Below are positions 10,906 through 20,258 of a stretch of 64,000 nt of DNA, one piece after another (the first letter of the stretch is position 1; the number at the start of each line of letters is the position of its first letter). The notes below the pieces were generated by a model. That model saw only the letters and a program-made list of their open reading frames with translations, searched no databases and was not told the DNA's origin. Made by a program: the position numbers and the translations under genes. Location of the stretch: NCBI RefSeq assembly GCF_004331995.1, contig NZ_SJDT01000004.1, positions 62,001 to 126,000 of the forward strand, in the 5' to 3' direction. The stretch is from Arcanobacterium bovis (GTDB lineage Bacteria; Actinomycetota; Actinomycetes; Actinomycetales; Actinomycetaceae).

Positions 10906-13254
10906 ATGAATTCTCATTTGTTGCATTCCCGTACGACAAAAGCTGTAGGTGTTGTATCAGCACTTACGCTTGGGCTGGTCGGTTTGTCTTCTGGAGTGTC
11001 ACAGGCGGCAACAGGCGATGTTGCGATAGATCTAGCTGCTATTTCGGATTTCCATGGTCAGATTGACACCGCCGCCGCGCTCGATTTTCAAATTGACGCG
11101 ATGCGCACCGCCAATCCCAATACGCGGTTCGTTTCTGCTGGTGATTCAGTAGGTGGCTCTGCTTATGTTTCGTCAATCGACAACGACACGCCAACCTTGG
11201 AGATCCTTAAAGCAATGCAGCTTTCTGTGACCGCGGCTGGAAACCACGAATTTGATAAAGGCTACAAAGATCTCGTTGAGCGCATTAAGCCAGCGCTCAA
11301 TATCCCAGTGCTCGCGGCGAACCTTGTGGGATCTGACGAGCTTAACAAGCTACCTTATTATATTGAGGAGATCGCAGGCGTCAAGGTCGCCTATATCGGT
11401 ACGGTCACTGATGAGATGCCGACTCTCGTGTCTGCAGATGCAATTAAAGGTCTGAGCTTTACTGATCCTGTTGCCGCAACAAATAAAGTAGCGGAACAAC
11501 TCAAAGACGGCAATGATACGAATGGTGAGGCCGACGTCGTCGTCGCTCTCATTCACAAAGATATCGCGGCTGCAAACCAACTTGGATCCAAGGTTGATAT
11601 TGCGTTTGCAGGACATTCGCACCTTTCCCAGACAGGTAAAACGGCGTCTGGCGCTCCTACCTGTCAAACGGTTAATGCGGGAAAGGATTTCGCAAAGGCG
11701 CATATCGTGGTGAGCGCCGACCACAAAACAGTGACTGCTTCGTGTAGTTTGGCGAAGATTGACCCCAAAGCTGGGGAGAGCGAAGATATCAAAAAATTGT
11801 ACGAGACTGCCAAAGTTCAGGCAGACGCGCTCGGCAAAGAACCCGTTGGTACTTTGGCTAATGGTGCGTGGCGCGGAGCAACCAACCCAGATCCTTCCAA
11901 GCCAGGAGATACGGGGATTGGCGGCAACCGCGGCACTGAATCATCGGCAGGGAACCTGCTGGCAGAGGCTTTCTACCAGTACTCCAAGAATTTCGCTAAA
12001 CCTGCACAGATTGGTTTGATGAATCCAGGTGGTGTGCGAGCTGATCTGACCGCTGGTGAGCTGACCAAGGGTGAATCGTACACAGTGCAGCCATTCGGCA
12101 ATGTGTACGGGACGAAAGATTTGACTGGCGCTCAACTCTACAAGTTACTTGAACAACAATGGAAGACTGATCCGCACAAGCCTGATTCGAGCGTATCGCA
12201 TCCGGTGTTACGCCTTGGTCTATCCAAGAATGTTAAATATGTGTATGATCCAGCAGCTCCATTTGGGAAGATGATCTCGGAAATCTACGTCGATGGTCAG
12301 CTTGTTCCGAATGATTCGACGAAGATATACACAGTGGCATCGAACACATTCCTCCTCGCCGGTGGAGATGGCTTTACGGTACTCAAGGAAGGTACTGGCT
12401 TCGTTGATACTGGAATGAAAGATAACGAAGCTTTCAATGCTTTCTTGGCTGATTACAATGCAAAAGTTGGCTCGTATGTGGTCGATTATTCGCAGCGTTC
12501 CTATGGCTTGACGCTTCCGGCTGATTTCGTTGCGGGCACAGCTGCGACTATTGAGATTTCTTCGATGTCGATGACTGCTGGAGAAGCTAAGGCAACACAA
12601 GCTGAGGTGTCGATCGAGGGCGTAGGTTCGCAAACTGTAACGCTCGATAACACCATTACGCCGAAATTCGATGAGACGGGTCGCGGCAAGGCTGTGATCG
12701 CAATTCCCGCCAATATCCCTGCTGGAACCTATACTTTGAAGGTTCGGGCATTGCTGCCAAATGGCGCCGTTTCTGAGATAACGAAGCGAATTATGGTCAA
12801 GGCTGCTCTGCCAGCTTCCGGTCCGCGCTTTGCTGATGACGCCGCTGTGAGGGCTTTTATTGACGCGTCTGGCGTTTCGGTCGAAAACTTTGCTGCAGTA
12901 CGTGGCCAGAAGATCGACCTGGTGTTCCAAGGTTTGCCTGCTAATGCTAGCGCTAACGTGTATTTCTATTCGCTTGCCAAGCTCGTCGCAACGCAATCTG
13001 TGGGGGCCGACGGCGTTCTGAAAGTTTCGTACACGCTTCCGCAAGATATTGCACTAGGTACGCATTATGCAGTGGCGCAGACTGCCAATGGCAGCTTTGT
13101 CATATTGCGGATTGCAGCTGGTGAAGCACCAGGTGTTGGCAACGGGACATTGGCCGAAACGGGTGCGCAGAACAGTTCACTTACTGTTATCGCTGTGCTG
13201 TTGGTGCTTTCAGGATTAGCTGTGGCTGGAATTGCTCGCAGAGCTCAGTCTTGA
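10906..13254 (+). CDS. Cell-wall-anchored 5'-nucleotidase / metallophosphatase (LAETG sortase substrate)
   Basis: A 782-residue exported enzyme. Residues 1-35 form a signal peptide. The metallophosphatase domain shows AISDFHGQ, AGDSVGGS, GNHEFDKG and FAGHSHL; the 5'-nucleotidase C-terminal domain follows (AGNLLAEAF, NPGGVRAD, LLAGGDGF). After a further domain of beta character comes a sorting signal: LAETG, a hydrophobic helix and a short basic tail. LAXTG fits class E sortases of actinobacteria. It probably releases phosphate and nucleosides from extracellular nucleotides at the cell surface and could also lower immune-signalling ATP or AMP. The start has an AAGGGG site. No sortase gene is nearby. 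Confidence 0.93.
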   Translation: MNSHLLHSRTTKAVGVVSALTLGLVGLSSGVSQAATGDVAIDLAAISDFHGQIDTAAALDFQIDAMRTANPNTRFVSAGDSVGGSAYVSSIDNDTPTLEILKAMQLSVTAAGNHEFDKGYKDLVERIKPALNIPVLAANLVGSDELNKLPYYIEEIAGVKVAYIGTVTDEMPTLVSADAIKGLSFTDPVAATNKVAEQLKDGNDTNGEADVVVALIHKDIAAANQLGSKVDIAFAGHSHLSQTGKTASGAPTCQTVNAGKDFAKAHIVVSADHKTVTASCSLAKIDPKAGESEDIKKLYETAKVQADALGKEPVGTLANGAWRGATNPDPSKPGDTGIGGNRGTESSAGNLLAEAFYQYSKNFAKPAQIGLMNPGGVRADLTAGELTKGESYTVQPFGNVYGTKDLTGAQLYKLLEQQWKTDPHKPDSSVSHPVLRLGLSKNVKYVYDPAAPFGKMISEIYVDGQLVPNDSTKIYTVASNTFLLAGGDGFTVLKEGTGFVDTGMKDNEAFNAFLADYNAKVGSYVVDYSQRSYGLTLPADFVAGTAATIEISSMSMTAGEAKATQAEVSIEGVGSQTVTLDNTITPKFDETGRGKAVIAIPANIPAGTYTLKVRALLPNGAVSEITKRIMVKAALPASGPRFADDAAVRAFIDASGVSVENFAAVRGQKIDLVFQGLPANASANVYFYSLAKLVATQSVGADGVLKVSYTLPQDIALGTHYAVAQTANGSFVILRIAAGEAPGVGNGTLAETGAQNSSLTVIAVLLVLSGLAVAGIARRAQS

Positions 13255-13304
13255 GAGATAACTTAGCTGTTTTTGTGCACGTAATAGTGTATGAGCGAGC
13301 TTGA

Positions 13305-13357
13305 CGGGGCGTTTGCGCCAGTGCCTTACGGCATTGTGGCGCAAACGCCCCGCTTTT
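13305..13357 (+). terminator. Intrinsic terminator after the nucleotidase gene
   Basis: A stem of at least 16 perfect pairs (13305-13320 with 13337-13352) is followed directly by CTTTTT. This is the best classical terminator in the window. Confidence 0.85.
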
Positions 13358-13580
13358 TACATATTTGGTGAGAACTTTTCATTTGATTTGCGTGCGCATT
13401 TACCTGATTGATGGGGCTTTACGTGAATACGAAAGGAAAGGTTCTCGAAGGATACAAAGTTTCGAAGATTAGTATCACGATATGCGCGTTCGTATTGGCT
13501 TTTAGCTGACGGTAGTACACAGAGTACTGTTTGATAGTGGCACATCGGATGGACGCTACGTAGCGCAAAGGGGATCAACT

Positions 13581-13946
13581 GTGAAGCGAAGAATGGATAT
13601 TGCATGCGGACAGGCCGCTTTGCGCACTTATGTGGAGGCTTATGGGTCTGGCGAGGCAGTTGATCTCAGCTGTGTTCGCGACGCAGTTCGATACACCTTA
13701 GAGGAGTTCGCCGAGCGTTTCCCAGGTAAGAGTGTGGAGATCCGAGTACCGTGGATCGGTGCAGTACAAGCAATCCCTGGCCCAGCGCATAAGCGCGGAA
13801 CCCCTCCAAACGTGGTAGAAATGGACGGCGTAACCTGGCTGAATCTTGTTCTCACTGGCGAAACTGGCGGTGGGCGTGTGCAATATTCAGGAATTCGAGC
13901 AGATTTGAGCGAGTATTTTCCGTTATCTCATGTGCTTGGAATCTAA
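13581..13946 (+). CDS. Sterol-carrier-like small actinobacterial protein
   Basis: A 121-residue protein of the actinobacterial family usually annotated as sterol carrier family protein. Recognisable pieces are GKSVEIRVPWIGAVQ and GTPPNVVEMDGVTWLNL, which are the conserved core as I remember it. The true ligand is not known. The start is GTG at 13581 behind AAAGGGG. It is followed 18 bases later by the RNB nuclease gene on the same strand, so the two are probably co-transcribed. About 220 bases upstream carry no gene. Confidence 0.75.
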   Translation: MKRRMDIACGQAALRTYVEAYGSGEAVDLSCVRDAVRYTLEEFAERFPGKSVEIRVPWIGAVQAIPGPAHKRGTPPNVVEMDGVTWLNLVLTGETGGGRVQYSGIRADLSEYFPLSHVLGI

Positions 13947-13964
13947 AACCGATAGGGTATATAC

Positions 13965-15461
13965 GTGCCCAAGATTGCATTACAAGCTAATGAAGCTGCA
14001 AAAGCCGCGGTAGCGGACGCTATTTCTCAGTTGAAAATTGAGGCGGGAGTTACGGAGAATTTTTCGCCACAAGCCTTGGCGCAAGCCGAACGTAGCTGCG
14101 ATATTGACATTAGTGATTTGCCTGATAAGCGTGATATTCCCCTGGTCACCATCGATCCGGAAGGTTCACGCGATCTAGATCAGGCAGTTTACTTGGAGGA
14201 AAACGACCGCGGTTTCGTTGTTTATTATGCGATCGCAGCGTTGAATCTCTTTGTTGAACCTGAGAGTGTTTTGGATCTTGAACTGCGCGAACGGGGGCAA
14301 ACGGTATATCTTCCTGATGCGTCGATCCCATTGCACCCGCGCGTCGTCTCAGAGGGAGCGGCGTCGCTCCTTCCGAATGTGGATAGACCTGCATATGTGT
14401 GGACCCATAAGCTCAACAGGGAAGGAGAATTAGAACGCACAGACGTCGTGTTGGCGCAGGTGCGCTCGCGGGCACAGCTTTCCTACGTGCAAGTGCAGGA
14501 ATGTGTCGACGGCGGTGTGGGGCTTCCGAACGAGGTCCCGTCGAGCTTGGCGCCGTTATTGAAAACGATTGGCGAGCTGCGGATCGCCGCGGAGGTTGCA
14601 CGCGGAGGTATTTCGCTGGATTTGCCCGAACAGCGGATTGAGAGCACAGATCGTGGGTTCAAACTGGTCTTTCGTGAATTGACGCAAGTGGAGAACTGGA
14701 ACGCTCAGATCTCGCTTCTCACTGGTATGGCTGCGGCGAAACTGATGGTAGATGCCAATGTGGGAGTGCTGCGCACTCTGCCGGCTGCGCAAGATGAAGA
14801 TATGGCGCGACTGCGCCGCGTGGCAGATGCTCTCGGCTTGAACTGGAAGCGAGAACAGACTTATCCGGAATTTCTGCGCACGCTAGATTCGACGTCCGGC
14901 ACAGCACTGGTTTTCTTGAATCAGGCTGCGGGCTTATTTCGCGGTGCTGGCTACCTTTCTTTGCCAGAGGTAGACGGAACGACAGTTGATGCGCAAAAAC
15001 GCCTACATGGCGCAATTGCGGCCGAATATGCCCATGTCACTGCACCCCTGCGGCGTCTTGTTGATCGTTATGGTCTTGAAGTGTGCCGATGCATTTGCGC
15101 ACATGAGCCAATTCCCGAATGGGTGCTACATATTCTGCCGCAGTTGCCAAAGATTATGAATGAATCAAATCGGAAAGTAAATGCTTTAGAGAAACGGGCG
15201 CTTGGTGCCGTGGAAGCACTTATTTTGCAAGGACGTGAAGGCGAAAAATTTGCGGCCACGGTGATCGAGCTACGTGAACAACGAGAGGATGAACCGGGGA
15301 TTGTGCGCGGCAAAATCATGCTTGACGATCCTGCCTTGGAGGCGTCGGTTAGTGGAGCTTCCCTACCTTTAGGGGAGCGTATCGAGGTTGAGCTGGAACG
15401 GGTTGATATCACCAAGGGTAAGAGCTATTTTCGCTACCAATCCTCGGCTGAAAAAGAATAA
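13965..15461 (+). CDS. RNB-domain ribonuclease (RNase II/R family)
   Basis: A 498-residue protein holding the RNB catalytic domain almost alone; full-length RNase R has extra cold-shock and S1 domains. The Mg-binding acid loop reads DPEGSRDLDQA: three of the four family Asp residues are present and the fourth is Gln, a substitution I recall in actinobacterial relatives. The conserved late motif AEYAHVTAPLRRLVDRY is intact. It probably acts as a 3'-5' exoribonuclease or a related nuclease. The start is GTG 13965, and it follows the sterol-carrier-like gene closely. Confidence 0.88.
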   Translation: MPKIALQANEAAKAAVADAISQLKIEAGVTENFSPQALAQAERSCDIDISDLPDKRDIPLVTIDPEGSRDLDQAVYLEENDRGFVVYYAIAALNLFVEPESVLDLELRERGQTVYLPDASIPLHPRVVSEGAASLLPNVDRPAYVWTHKLNREGELERTDVVLAQVRSRAQLSYVQVQECVDGGVGLPNEVPSSLAPLLKTIGELRIAAEVARGGISLDLPEQRIESTDRGFKLVFRELTQVENWNAQISLLTGMAAAKLMVDANVGVLRTLPAAQDEDMARLRRVADALGLNWKREQTYPEFLRTLDSTSGTALVFLNQAAGLFRGAGYLSLPEVDGTTVDAQKRLHGAIAAEYAHVTAPLRRLVDRYGLEVCRCICAHEPIPEWVLHILPQLPKIMNESNRKVNALEKRALGAVEALILQGREGEKFAATVIELREQREDEPGIVRGKIMLDDPALEASVSGASLPLGERIEVELERVDITKGKSYFRYQSSAEKE

Positions 15462-15479
15462 GCAGCTAGATATGGGTGC

Positions 15480-15524
15480 AGATGTGGGTTGTGGTCACCA
15501 TTTTGGTGACCACAACCCACATCT
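15480..15524. terminator. Perfect 21-bp hairpin between convergent genes
   Basis: Arms 15480-15500 and 15504-15524 pair perfectly around TTT. It lies between the RNB gene stop and the stop of the minus-strand DUF3073 gene, without a T-run. Confidence 0.7.
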
Positions 15525-15558
15525 AGATTCGAATATCGCTATGCAGTTTTGCTGCTAA

Positions 15559-15795
15559 TTAGCGCGCCCCTGACTCCCAATCTTCAGATTCGTCGTCTTC
15601 AGGAATATCGTACTTAGCGGCATACTCTGCATATGCATCGTAGTCGTCCTCGAAATCGTCGTCGTATTCAGCCTTTGGCTCGCTGCCGAAGGCTGTTAGC
15701 TCGCGTTCGAGAGCAGCGTAATCCGTTTCGGGACTGAAATACTTCAGGTTACGTGCGACTTTTCGCTGTTTGGCTCTTTGACGGCCGCGCCCCAT
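15559..15795 (-). CDS. DUF3073 small protein
   Basis: A 78-residue protein with a basic N-terminus (MGRGRQRAKQRKVAR), the conserved SPETDYAALERELT segment and a very acidic C-terminal half. This pattern is the actinobacterial DUF3073 family, of unknown function; the basic/acidic split suggests nucleic-acid or ribosome contact. I place the start at ATG 15795, with GAGGGGGG eight bases upstream. It diverges from bldC across a 348-base gap. Confidence 0.88.
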   Translation of the reverse strand: MGRGRQRAKQRKVARNLKYFSPETDYAALERELTAFGSEPKAEYDDDFEDDYDAYAEYAAKYDIPEDDESEDWESGAR

Positions 15796-16143
15796 AGGGT
15801 CGACCCCCCTCAATCATCGAATGAGGATGCATGAACTCACGCATCCAACTGCTTGCAATTTATTCTACGTGAACATACGATACCCTGAAACGGCGCGGAA
15901 CTCCATGTGATCCGTAAAATTATGATGTTGTGTTTCCAATACGGTCGATTTGTGAAATTCTGCATATATAAATTACGATTATTTTGGTATAAAGATTCGC
16001 TCGAGTTTAGGGCGCTTTGTATGTGAATGTCTACGATGTGAATTATTGTGAGGTATTCGTAGCTGAAACATGCAAAACTTGTGTTGTAGACGTTTTCTTT
16101 TGGCTTTCTGAGCGGAAAGATAAGCGTTGAAATAGGAGGAAAA
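15796..16143. other. Divergent promoter region of DUF3073 gene and bldC
   Basis: About 350 bases, noticeably A/T-rich from 15950 to 16100, with no credible gene. It must contain both promoters and ends in an AGGAGG-like site for bldC. I see no clear hairpin. Confidence 0.5.
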
Positions 16144-16341
16144 ATGACCGAGGAAAAAATTACAGGTGAGCTCATGACACCAGCCGAAGTTGCTGCTTTG
16201 TTTAGAGTTGACCCGAAAACCGTTGCGCGGTGGGCGAATTCGAAGAAGATCCCGTCTATTCGTACCCTAGGTGGACATAGGCGTTTCCGTCGTGAAGACA
16301 TTGAAGCAATCCTCAACGGTAACACAGAGAATATCAACTAA
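16144..16341 (+). CDS. bldC: BldC-family DNA-binding protein
   Basis: A 65-residue winged-helix protein of the MerR-like BldC class: LMTPAEVAALFRVDPKTVARWA followed by KIPSIRTLGGHRRFRREDIE. In Streptomyces BldC binds direct repeats and holds back development; in this non-sporulating relative its targets are unknown. The start ATG lies behind AGGAGG. It is flanked by long intergenic regions and followed by a terminator, so it is probably transcribed alone. Confidence 0.93.
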   Translation: MTEEKITGELMTPAEVAALFRVDPKTVARWANSKKIPSIRTLGGHRRFRREDIEAILNGNTENIN

Positions 16342-16462
16342 ATCAATATATGAATCTTGCCTGGTCGCGTGCCGCATAAAACCCATCAGTTTTGCGGTAA
16401 CGTGCTGAGGGCTAGGCTTTGTGTGCTCACTGTGCGAACAGCAGGTTATTCTGAATATCAAA

Positions 16463-16509
16463 TTGTGGTGTGGGGCGATACCCGAATCGGGTATCGCCCC
16501 ACACCACAA
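16463..16509. terminator. Perfect 23-bp hairpin after bldC
   Basis: Arms 16463-16485 and 16487-16509 are perfectly complementary around a single A. It sits between converging genes, bldC and the DUF3618 gene. No T-run is visible. Confidence 0.7.
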
Positions 16510-16559
16510 CCAAAGTTCGTTCGTATTAGTGCTCTGTATCGAGAAAAACTAACACATTG

Positions 16560-16934
16560 TTAGCGGCGAATAAGTTTCGTAATCACCAAACCGAGTACCG
16601 CTGCAACAATTCCACCAAAAATCTTCAGGGCTTTCGGATCGCCGTTTGCAACAGCGTCCATAAAGTTCCGAGCGTTTGTCGACGCTTTGGCGAATGTGTC
16701 CTGAGCCTTAGCTTTGGCTTCTTCTTGGAGGTTCTTAGGGTCAAGTCGCGCTGCAAGTTCATCTACCGTTGCGGTTAGCTCGAGACGAATTCGCTGTAAA
16801 TCCGATTCGATCTGCTCAGCTGTGCGCGTGTCTTCGCCTTCTGGAGCATCGTAATCGACGGCCTTTTTCACGCTTGCTGCAAGTCGTGCTTCAGCTACCA
16901 CGTGTGGATTGATTCGGTTCGTATCCTGAGTCAC
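16560..16934 (-). CDS. DUF3618-domain protein
   Basis: A 124-residue protein. The centre has RTAEQIESDLQRIRLELTATVDELAARLDP, the DUF3618 signature, and the C-terminus is a membrane helix (IFGGIVAAVLGLVITKLI) ending in basic residues. It starts at a GTG that overlaps the stop of the upstream Holin-X gene by four bases (GTGA), so the pair is translationally coupled. This pairing is common in actinobacteria; the role is probably in the cell envelope but is not known. Confidence 0.88.
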   Translation of the reverse strand: MTQDTNRINPHVVAEARLAASVKKAVDYDAPEGEDTRTAEQIESDLQRIRLELTATVDELAARLDPKNLQEEAKAKAQDTFAKASTNARNFMDAVANGDPKALKIFGGIVAAVLGLVITKLIRR

Positions 16935-17386
16935 TTGTTAAGTCCCTTCTTGATAGCTTCAACATCTTTATTGATGCCAGCTTTGGGGTCGATAGTGTCT
17001 TTTTGGGCAGATTTGATCTTGGACATCGCCACCAAAGCGAGAATCAAGATAATAACGAGTAGTCCGCCAGCTACCACAAGGAAAGCGAGCCAAGTGCTCA
17101 TTACAGTTGCAAGACCGTAGCCAGCTGCTAGTAGCAAAATTCCGAGCATGTAGAGTGCGAGGATTCCGGCAACCGCGAAAAGGGCGCCAGCAGTACCCAA
17201 CTTTGCTACTTTGCTCTTTGCCTGTGCTACGGCGAACTTGATCTCATCTCGGATCAATGCGGAGAACTGTGCCGTAATCTTGGCAACAAGTTCGCCGATT
17301 GTCGGTGAACCGCTCTTGAGCGGTGAACGAGACGTTGAACCGGTTTCCACCTTGTGTTCGTCTTGCAAATTGTTAGTAGTGCTCAC
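16931..17386 (-). CDS. Actinobacterial Holin-X (phage-holin-superfamily III-like) membrane protein
   Basis: About 151 residues with two adjacent membrane helices (around residues 60-110) after a conserved IGELVAKITAQFSALIRDEI amphipathic region. This is the Holin-X family found beside DUF3618 proteins. The holin name is historical; nothing here points to a phage. I place the start at GTG 17386 because GAAGGGAC lies just upstream; a start five codons earlier is possible. The last bases overlap the DUF3618 start codon. Confidence 0.85.
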   Translation of the reverse strand: MSTTNNLQDEHKVETGSTSRSPLKSGSPTIGELVAKITAQFSALIRDEIKFAVAQAKSKVAKLGTAGALFAVAGILALYMLGILLLAAGYGLATVMSTWLAFLVVAGGLLVIILILALVAMSKIKSAQKDTIDPKAGINKDVEAIKKGLNK

Positions 17387-17587
17387 AATAAGTCCCTTCA
17401 CGGCCGATTATTCAGCCTGCATTCACTCGCAGCAGCGTGCTAGTGAAAAGCAAAACTGCTACTAGCGTAGTTGTATTAAGTCTACGCAATTATTTAATCG
17501 ATGTCTGGCTATCCTTGTTATTCAGCTATTGGAAAATCTTGACTTAAACACTAGGCCATTAGTCATGCGAGTGTCTACAATCACAAT

Positions 17588-18085
17588 ATGGCTACTACAC
17601 ATTTCAAAGGACAAACCGTAAATACCAACGCAGAACTTCCTGCACATGGTGAGAAGGCGCCCGATTTCGTGGTCACAGGAACGGATCTCGGTGATGTGAA
17701 GCTCTCCTCCTATGCGGGAAAAACAGTTGTTCTCAATATTTTCCCATCAGTGGATACCGGCGTGTGTGCACAGTCAGTACGTGAGTTTAATAAGCGTGCT
17801 TCGGAGCTCGATAACACTACAGTGCTGTGCATTTCAAAGGATCTACCATTTGCTTTGGAACGCTTCTGTGCAGCAGAAGGGCTCGACAACGTGGTATCTG
17901 CTTCCGCATTCCGCTCAGACTTCCCATCGGCCTATGGCGTTGAACAGATTGATGGACCGTTAAGGGGATTGCTTGCGCGCGCCGTCGTCGTCATTAATCC
18001 GGAAGGAAACGTGAGTTACACGCAGCTCGTAGACGAGATTGCTACTGAACCAGACTACGAAGCAGCGCTTGCGGCAATCCAATAA
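17588..18085 (+). CDS. tpx: Thiol peroxidase
   Basis: An atypical 2-Cys peroxiredoxin reducing peroxides with electrons from thioredoxin-like partners. The 165 residues match the family. The peroxidatic Cys lies in [14 protein letters not shown] and the resolving Cys in [10 protein letters not shown]. The start is ATG 17588 with no clear ribosome-binding site, so leaderless translation is possible. It is monocistronic and followed by a hairpin. Confidence 0.97.
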   Translation: MATTHFKGQTVNTNAELPAHGEKAPDFVVTGTDLGDVKLSSYAGKTVVLNIFPSVDTGVCAQSVREFNKRASELDNTTVLCISKDLPFALERFCAAEGLDNVVSASAFRSDFPSAYGVEQIDGPLRGLLARAVVVINPEGNVSYTQLVDEIATEPDYEAALAAIQ

Positions 18086-18132
18086 ATACGTTTAGCGAAA
18101 ACGGTGTTCACAGAGTAAACGAGCCAATACAA

Positions 18133-18173
18133 AACGGTGCTGTCTTGATTGCAAAGATCATGGCAGCACCGTT
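18133..18173. terminator. Hairpin between tpx and murJ
   Basis: AACGGTGCTG (18133-18142) pairs with CAGCACCGTT (18164-18173). It separates the converging tpx and murJ genes. Confidence 0.6.
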
Positions 18174-18189
18174 CGTATTGTGGGTAGCA

Positions 18190-20031
18190 TTAACGCCTTG
18201 AAAACTTCGAGGTGGCCTTCTTCAAAATCTTCCTGATCGGCTCAATTTCCTCCATTCGGAAAACAAACATGAGCCCTGCGAAGGTTAGCGTCATGACCGT
18301 GCCCACCACGGCGATCGCTACGAAGGCCAGGCCTTGGCTGCTAGATAGCGCATCAGAGCCGCCAAAGAGCTGTACTGCAAGCTCTCCAACGCCCACAGTG
18401 ATGAGCGCGATCAAAGCCAATTTGAGATGCGTTCGGAGCAAGCGGCTTCCATCAAGGCCACCCAAGATTCCGCGCAGGTGAACGAACATCACCACGGCTG
18501 CGAGTGTATTAACAAACGCCATGATTGCGGCGATACCAATAACTACATATTGTGGCGGCAGATAACCAACCGCGAAATAACCACCAGCCATGAAGAGCGT
18601 AATCGGCACATCAATGAAGAACACCGCTTTGGTATTCTCGAACGCAAAATACACCCTGTTCAGCACGGTCTGTGCTCCGACTCCAAGTAGACCCATCGAC
18701 ATCACCATGAGCACTGGAGCGAGGGCTTGCACCTCCGCATGAGAGACGAAAAATCCGAGAAGGCGCGAGGCAGGGGTAGCCAAAACCAAAATTCCCGCTA
18801 GCGCTAAGAAATTGAAAGTGCCCACCGTGCGTAAAGCTAACGATGTATCAGATCGAACCGAGGCAAAATCGCGGTCTGCCGCCGAGCGTGCAAGCTGTGT
18901 GAATATGGCTGTGGCAATCGAAACAGTGACCAGCGACGTCGGTAGCGAATAGAGGGTGTAAGCGGCCGTATAAACCGAATTTCCTGCCACATCTAGCGTG
19001 TCATTGCCCGATTCAAGAGCTCGCTGAGTTGCGTCAGCTGCCACATTTGAAAGCAGGGCAGTTGGCAGGATCGAGAGAATCATGAGCGCGAGCATCCAGC
19101 CTGACGCTTTGCCCGCATTAGCCAATCCTGAGTTCTTCCATGCAAAATCTGGACGGAAATGTATGCCGATTTTGCGCAGCGGAAGGATCAAGATAAGGGC
19201 TTGAGCTGCAATTCCGAGTGTTGAAAACCCGCCCAAAAGCATGCCGCTCGTGCCGAGCCAATCCGCTGCGGATGTCGGTTGTGAAGACCTTGCACTCCCG
19301 TAGAATGCCAAGATAATTAGCAAACCTGAAATTGCCACCACATTGTTCAAGGCCGGTGCCCACATGTACGGGCCGAAATTTTCTTTCGCATTCAAAATTT
19401 GCCCCAGCACGGTGTACAGGCCATAGAAGAAGATTTGGGGCAAGCACCAGTAGGCGAAGACGACCGTCAAGTGATACCACTGCGGATTCAGAGTTGCTGC
19501 AAAAGCCTTGACAATAATCGGTGCACCAAGCGTCAAGACCAGCGTGATTGCACCAAGGGCAACGATGGTAATTGTAAGAAGCTTGTTGATGAATGCGGCG
19601 CCGTCGTCTTCCGAATCTTTCGAGGCGCGCACGATTGCTGGCACGAGCACCGCATTGACCAGCCCGCCTGCAATAATCATGTAGATCAGCGTGGGGAGTC
19701 GGTTGGCGATGTCAAACGAGTTTGCAACTGGCGAGGTTAAACCGAGAGCTGCGCCGAGCAAAATGGGTGAACGAACTAGGCCAAGCAATCGCGAGGTGAA
19801 TGTGCCCAGGAACATCACCATTGATGAACGCGCGACTGTGTTGCTGGTAGAGGAAGTGCCCGTGGCCGCCGTGGTTGTAGACGACGGGGTCGTAGACGCA
19901 GTTGCTGTGGGCGTGCGTTCGGTTTGCGGTCGTTTCGAGGGACGACGGCGTAGCGCGCGTGGTTTTCGCCGCGGAAAGAAAGGAGCTTCCTCAGCGGCAT
20001 GGCGCGGTTTATAGTTGTGCGATTGGCGCAT
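18190..20031 (-). CDS. murJ: Lipid II flippase MurJ (MviN family)
   Basis: Moves lipid II across the membrane for peptidoglycan synthesis. About 613 residues: a basic, Thr/Ser/Pro-rich N-terminal tail of roughly 80 residues, then the MviN core with FTSRLLGLVRSPILLGAALG and about 14 membrane helices. The cytosolic tail is typical of actinobacterial MurJ. I prefer ATG 20031 (MRQSHNYKP) because the preceding in-frame stretch looks unrelated, though no clear ribosome-binding site is present. The C-terminus ends in a basic stretch without the pseudokinase domain of mycobacterial MviN. It lies downstream of the tRNA cluster on the same strand. Confidence 0.92.
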   Translation of the reverse strand: MRQSHNYKPRHAAEEAPFFPRRKPRALRRRPSKRPQTERTPTATASTTPSSTTTAATGTSSTSNTVARSSMVMFLGTFTSRLLGLVRSPILLGAALGLTSPVANSFDIANRLPTLIYMIIAGGLVNAVLVPAIVRASKDSEDDGAAFINKLLTITIVALGAITLVLTLGAPIIVKAFAATLNPQWYHLTVVFAYWCLPQIFFYGLYTVLGQILNAKENFGPYMWAPALNNVVAISGLLIILAFYGSARSSQPTSAADWLGTSGMLLGGFSTLGIAAQALILILPLRKIGIHFRPDFAWKNSGLANAGKASGWMLALMILSILPTALLSNVAADATQRALESGNDTLDVAGNSVYTAAYTLYSLPTSLVTVSIATAIFTQLARSAADRDFASVRSDTSLALRTVGTFNFLALAGILVLATPASRLLGFFVSHAEVQALAPVLMVMSMGLLGVGAQTVLNRVYFAFENTKAVFFIDVPITLFMAGGYFAVGYLPPQYVVIGIAAIMAFVNTLAAVVMFVHLRGILGGLDGSRLLRTHLKLALIALITVGVGELAVQLFGGSDALSSSQGLAFVAIAVVGTVMTLTFAGLMFVFRMEEIEPIRKILKKATSKFSRR

Positions 20032-20119
20032 ACATCGAATTTTACACGGACATACCGCGAGAACTGTTGAGGAAAGAACTAGTGTGAGCAGACTCAGCAA
20101 AGACCGCCGCAGATAGGTG

Positions 20120-20144
20120 AAAGCCCCTGCTAAGCAGGGGCTTT
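20120..20144 (-). terminator. Terminator of the tRNA cluster
   Basis: AAAGCCCCTGC and GCAGGGGCTTT pair around TAA just past the 3' end of tRNA-Phe in the minus-strand direction. It should end the tRNA transcript before murJ. Confidence 0.75.
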
Positions 20145-20149
20145 GCTTG

Positions 20150-20222
20150 TGGCTCCGACCGGCGTCGATCCGGTGACCTTTCGATTTTCAGTCGAACGCT
20201 CTACCAACTGAGCTACAGAGCC
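20150..20222 (-). tRNA. tRNA-Phe (GAA)
   Basis: The minus strand folds as a 73-base cloverleaf: acceptor GGCTCTG with CGGAGCC, the D-loop AGTTGGTAGAGC, anticodon GAA in CTGAAAA, T-arm CCGGATCGACGCCGG, discriminator A. CCA is not encoded. It is the last gene of a Glu-Asp-Phe series. Confidence 0.96.
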
Positions 20223-20258
20223 AGATAGAAAAACACCCGGTTTCCCGGGGCTTCTCAG

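Noticed and set aside
16931-17386. A phage holin, hinting at a prophage
   Set aside because: The family name is misleading. It pairs with DUF3618, as in many actinobacterial chromosomes, and no other phage gene is near.
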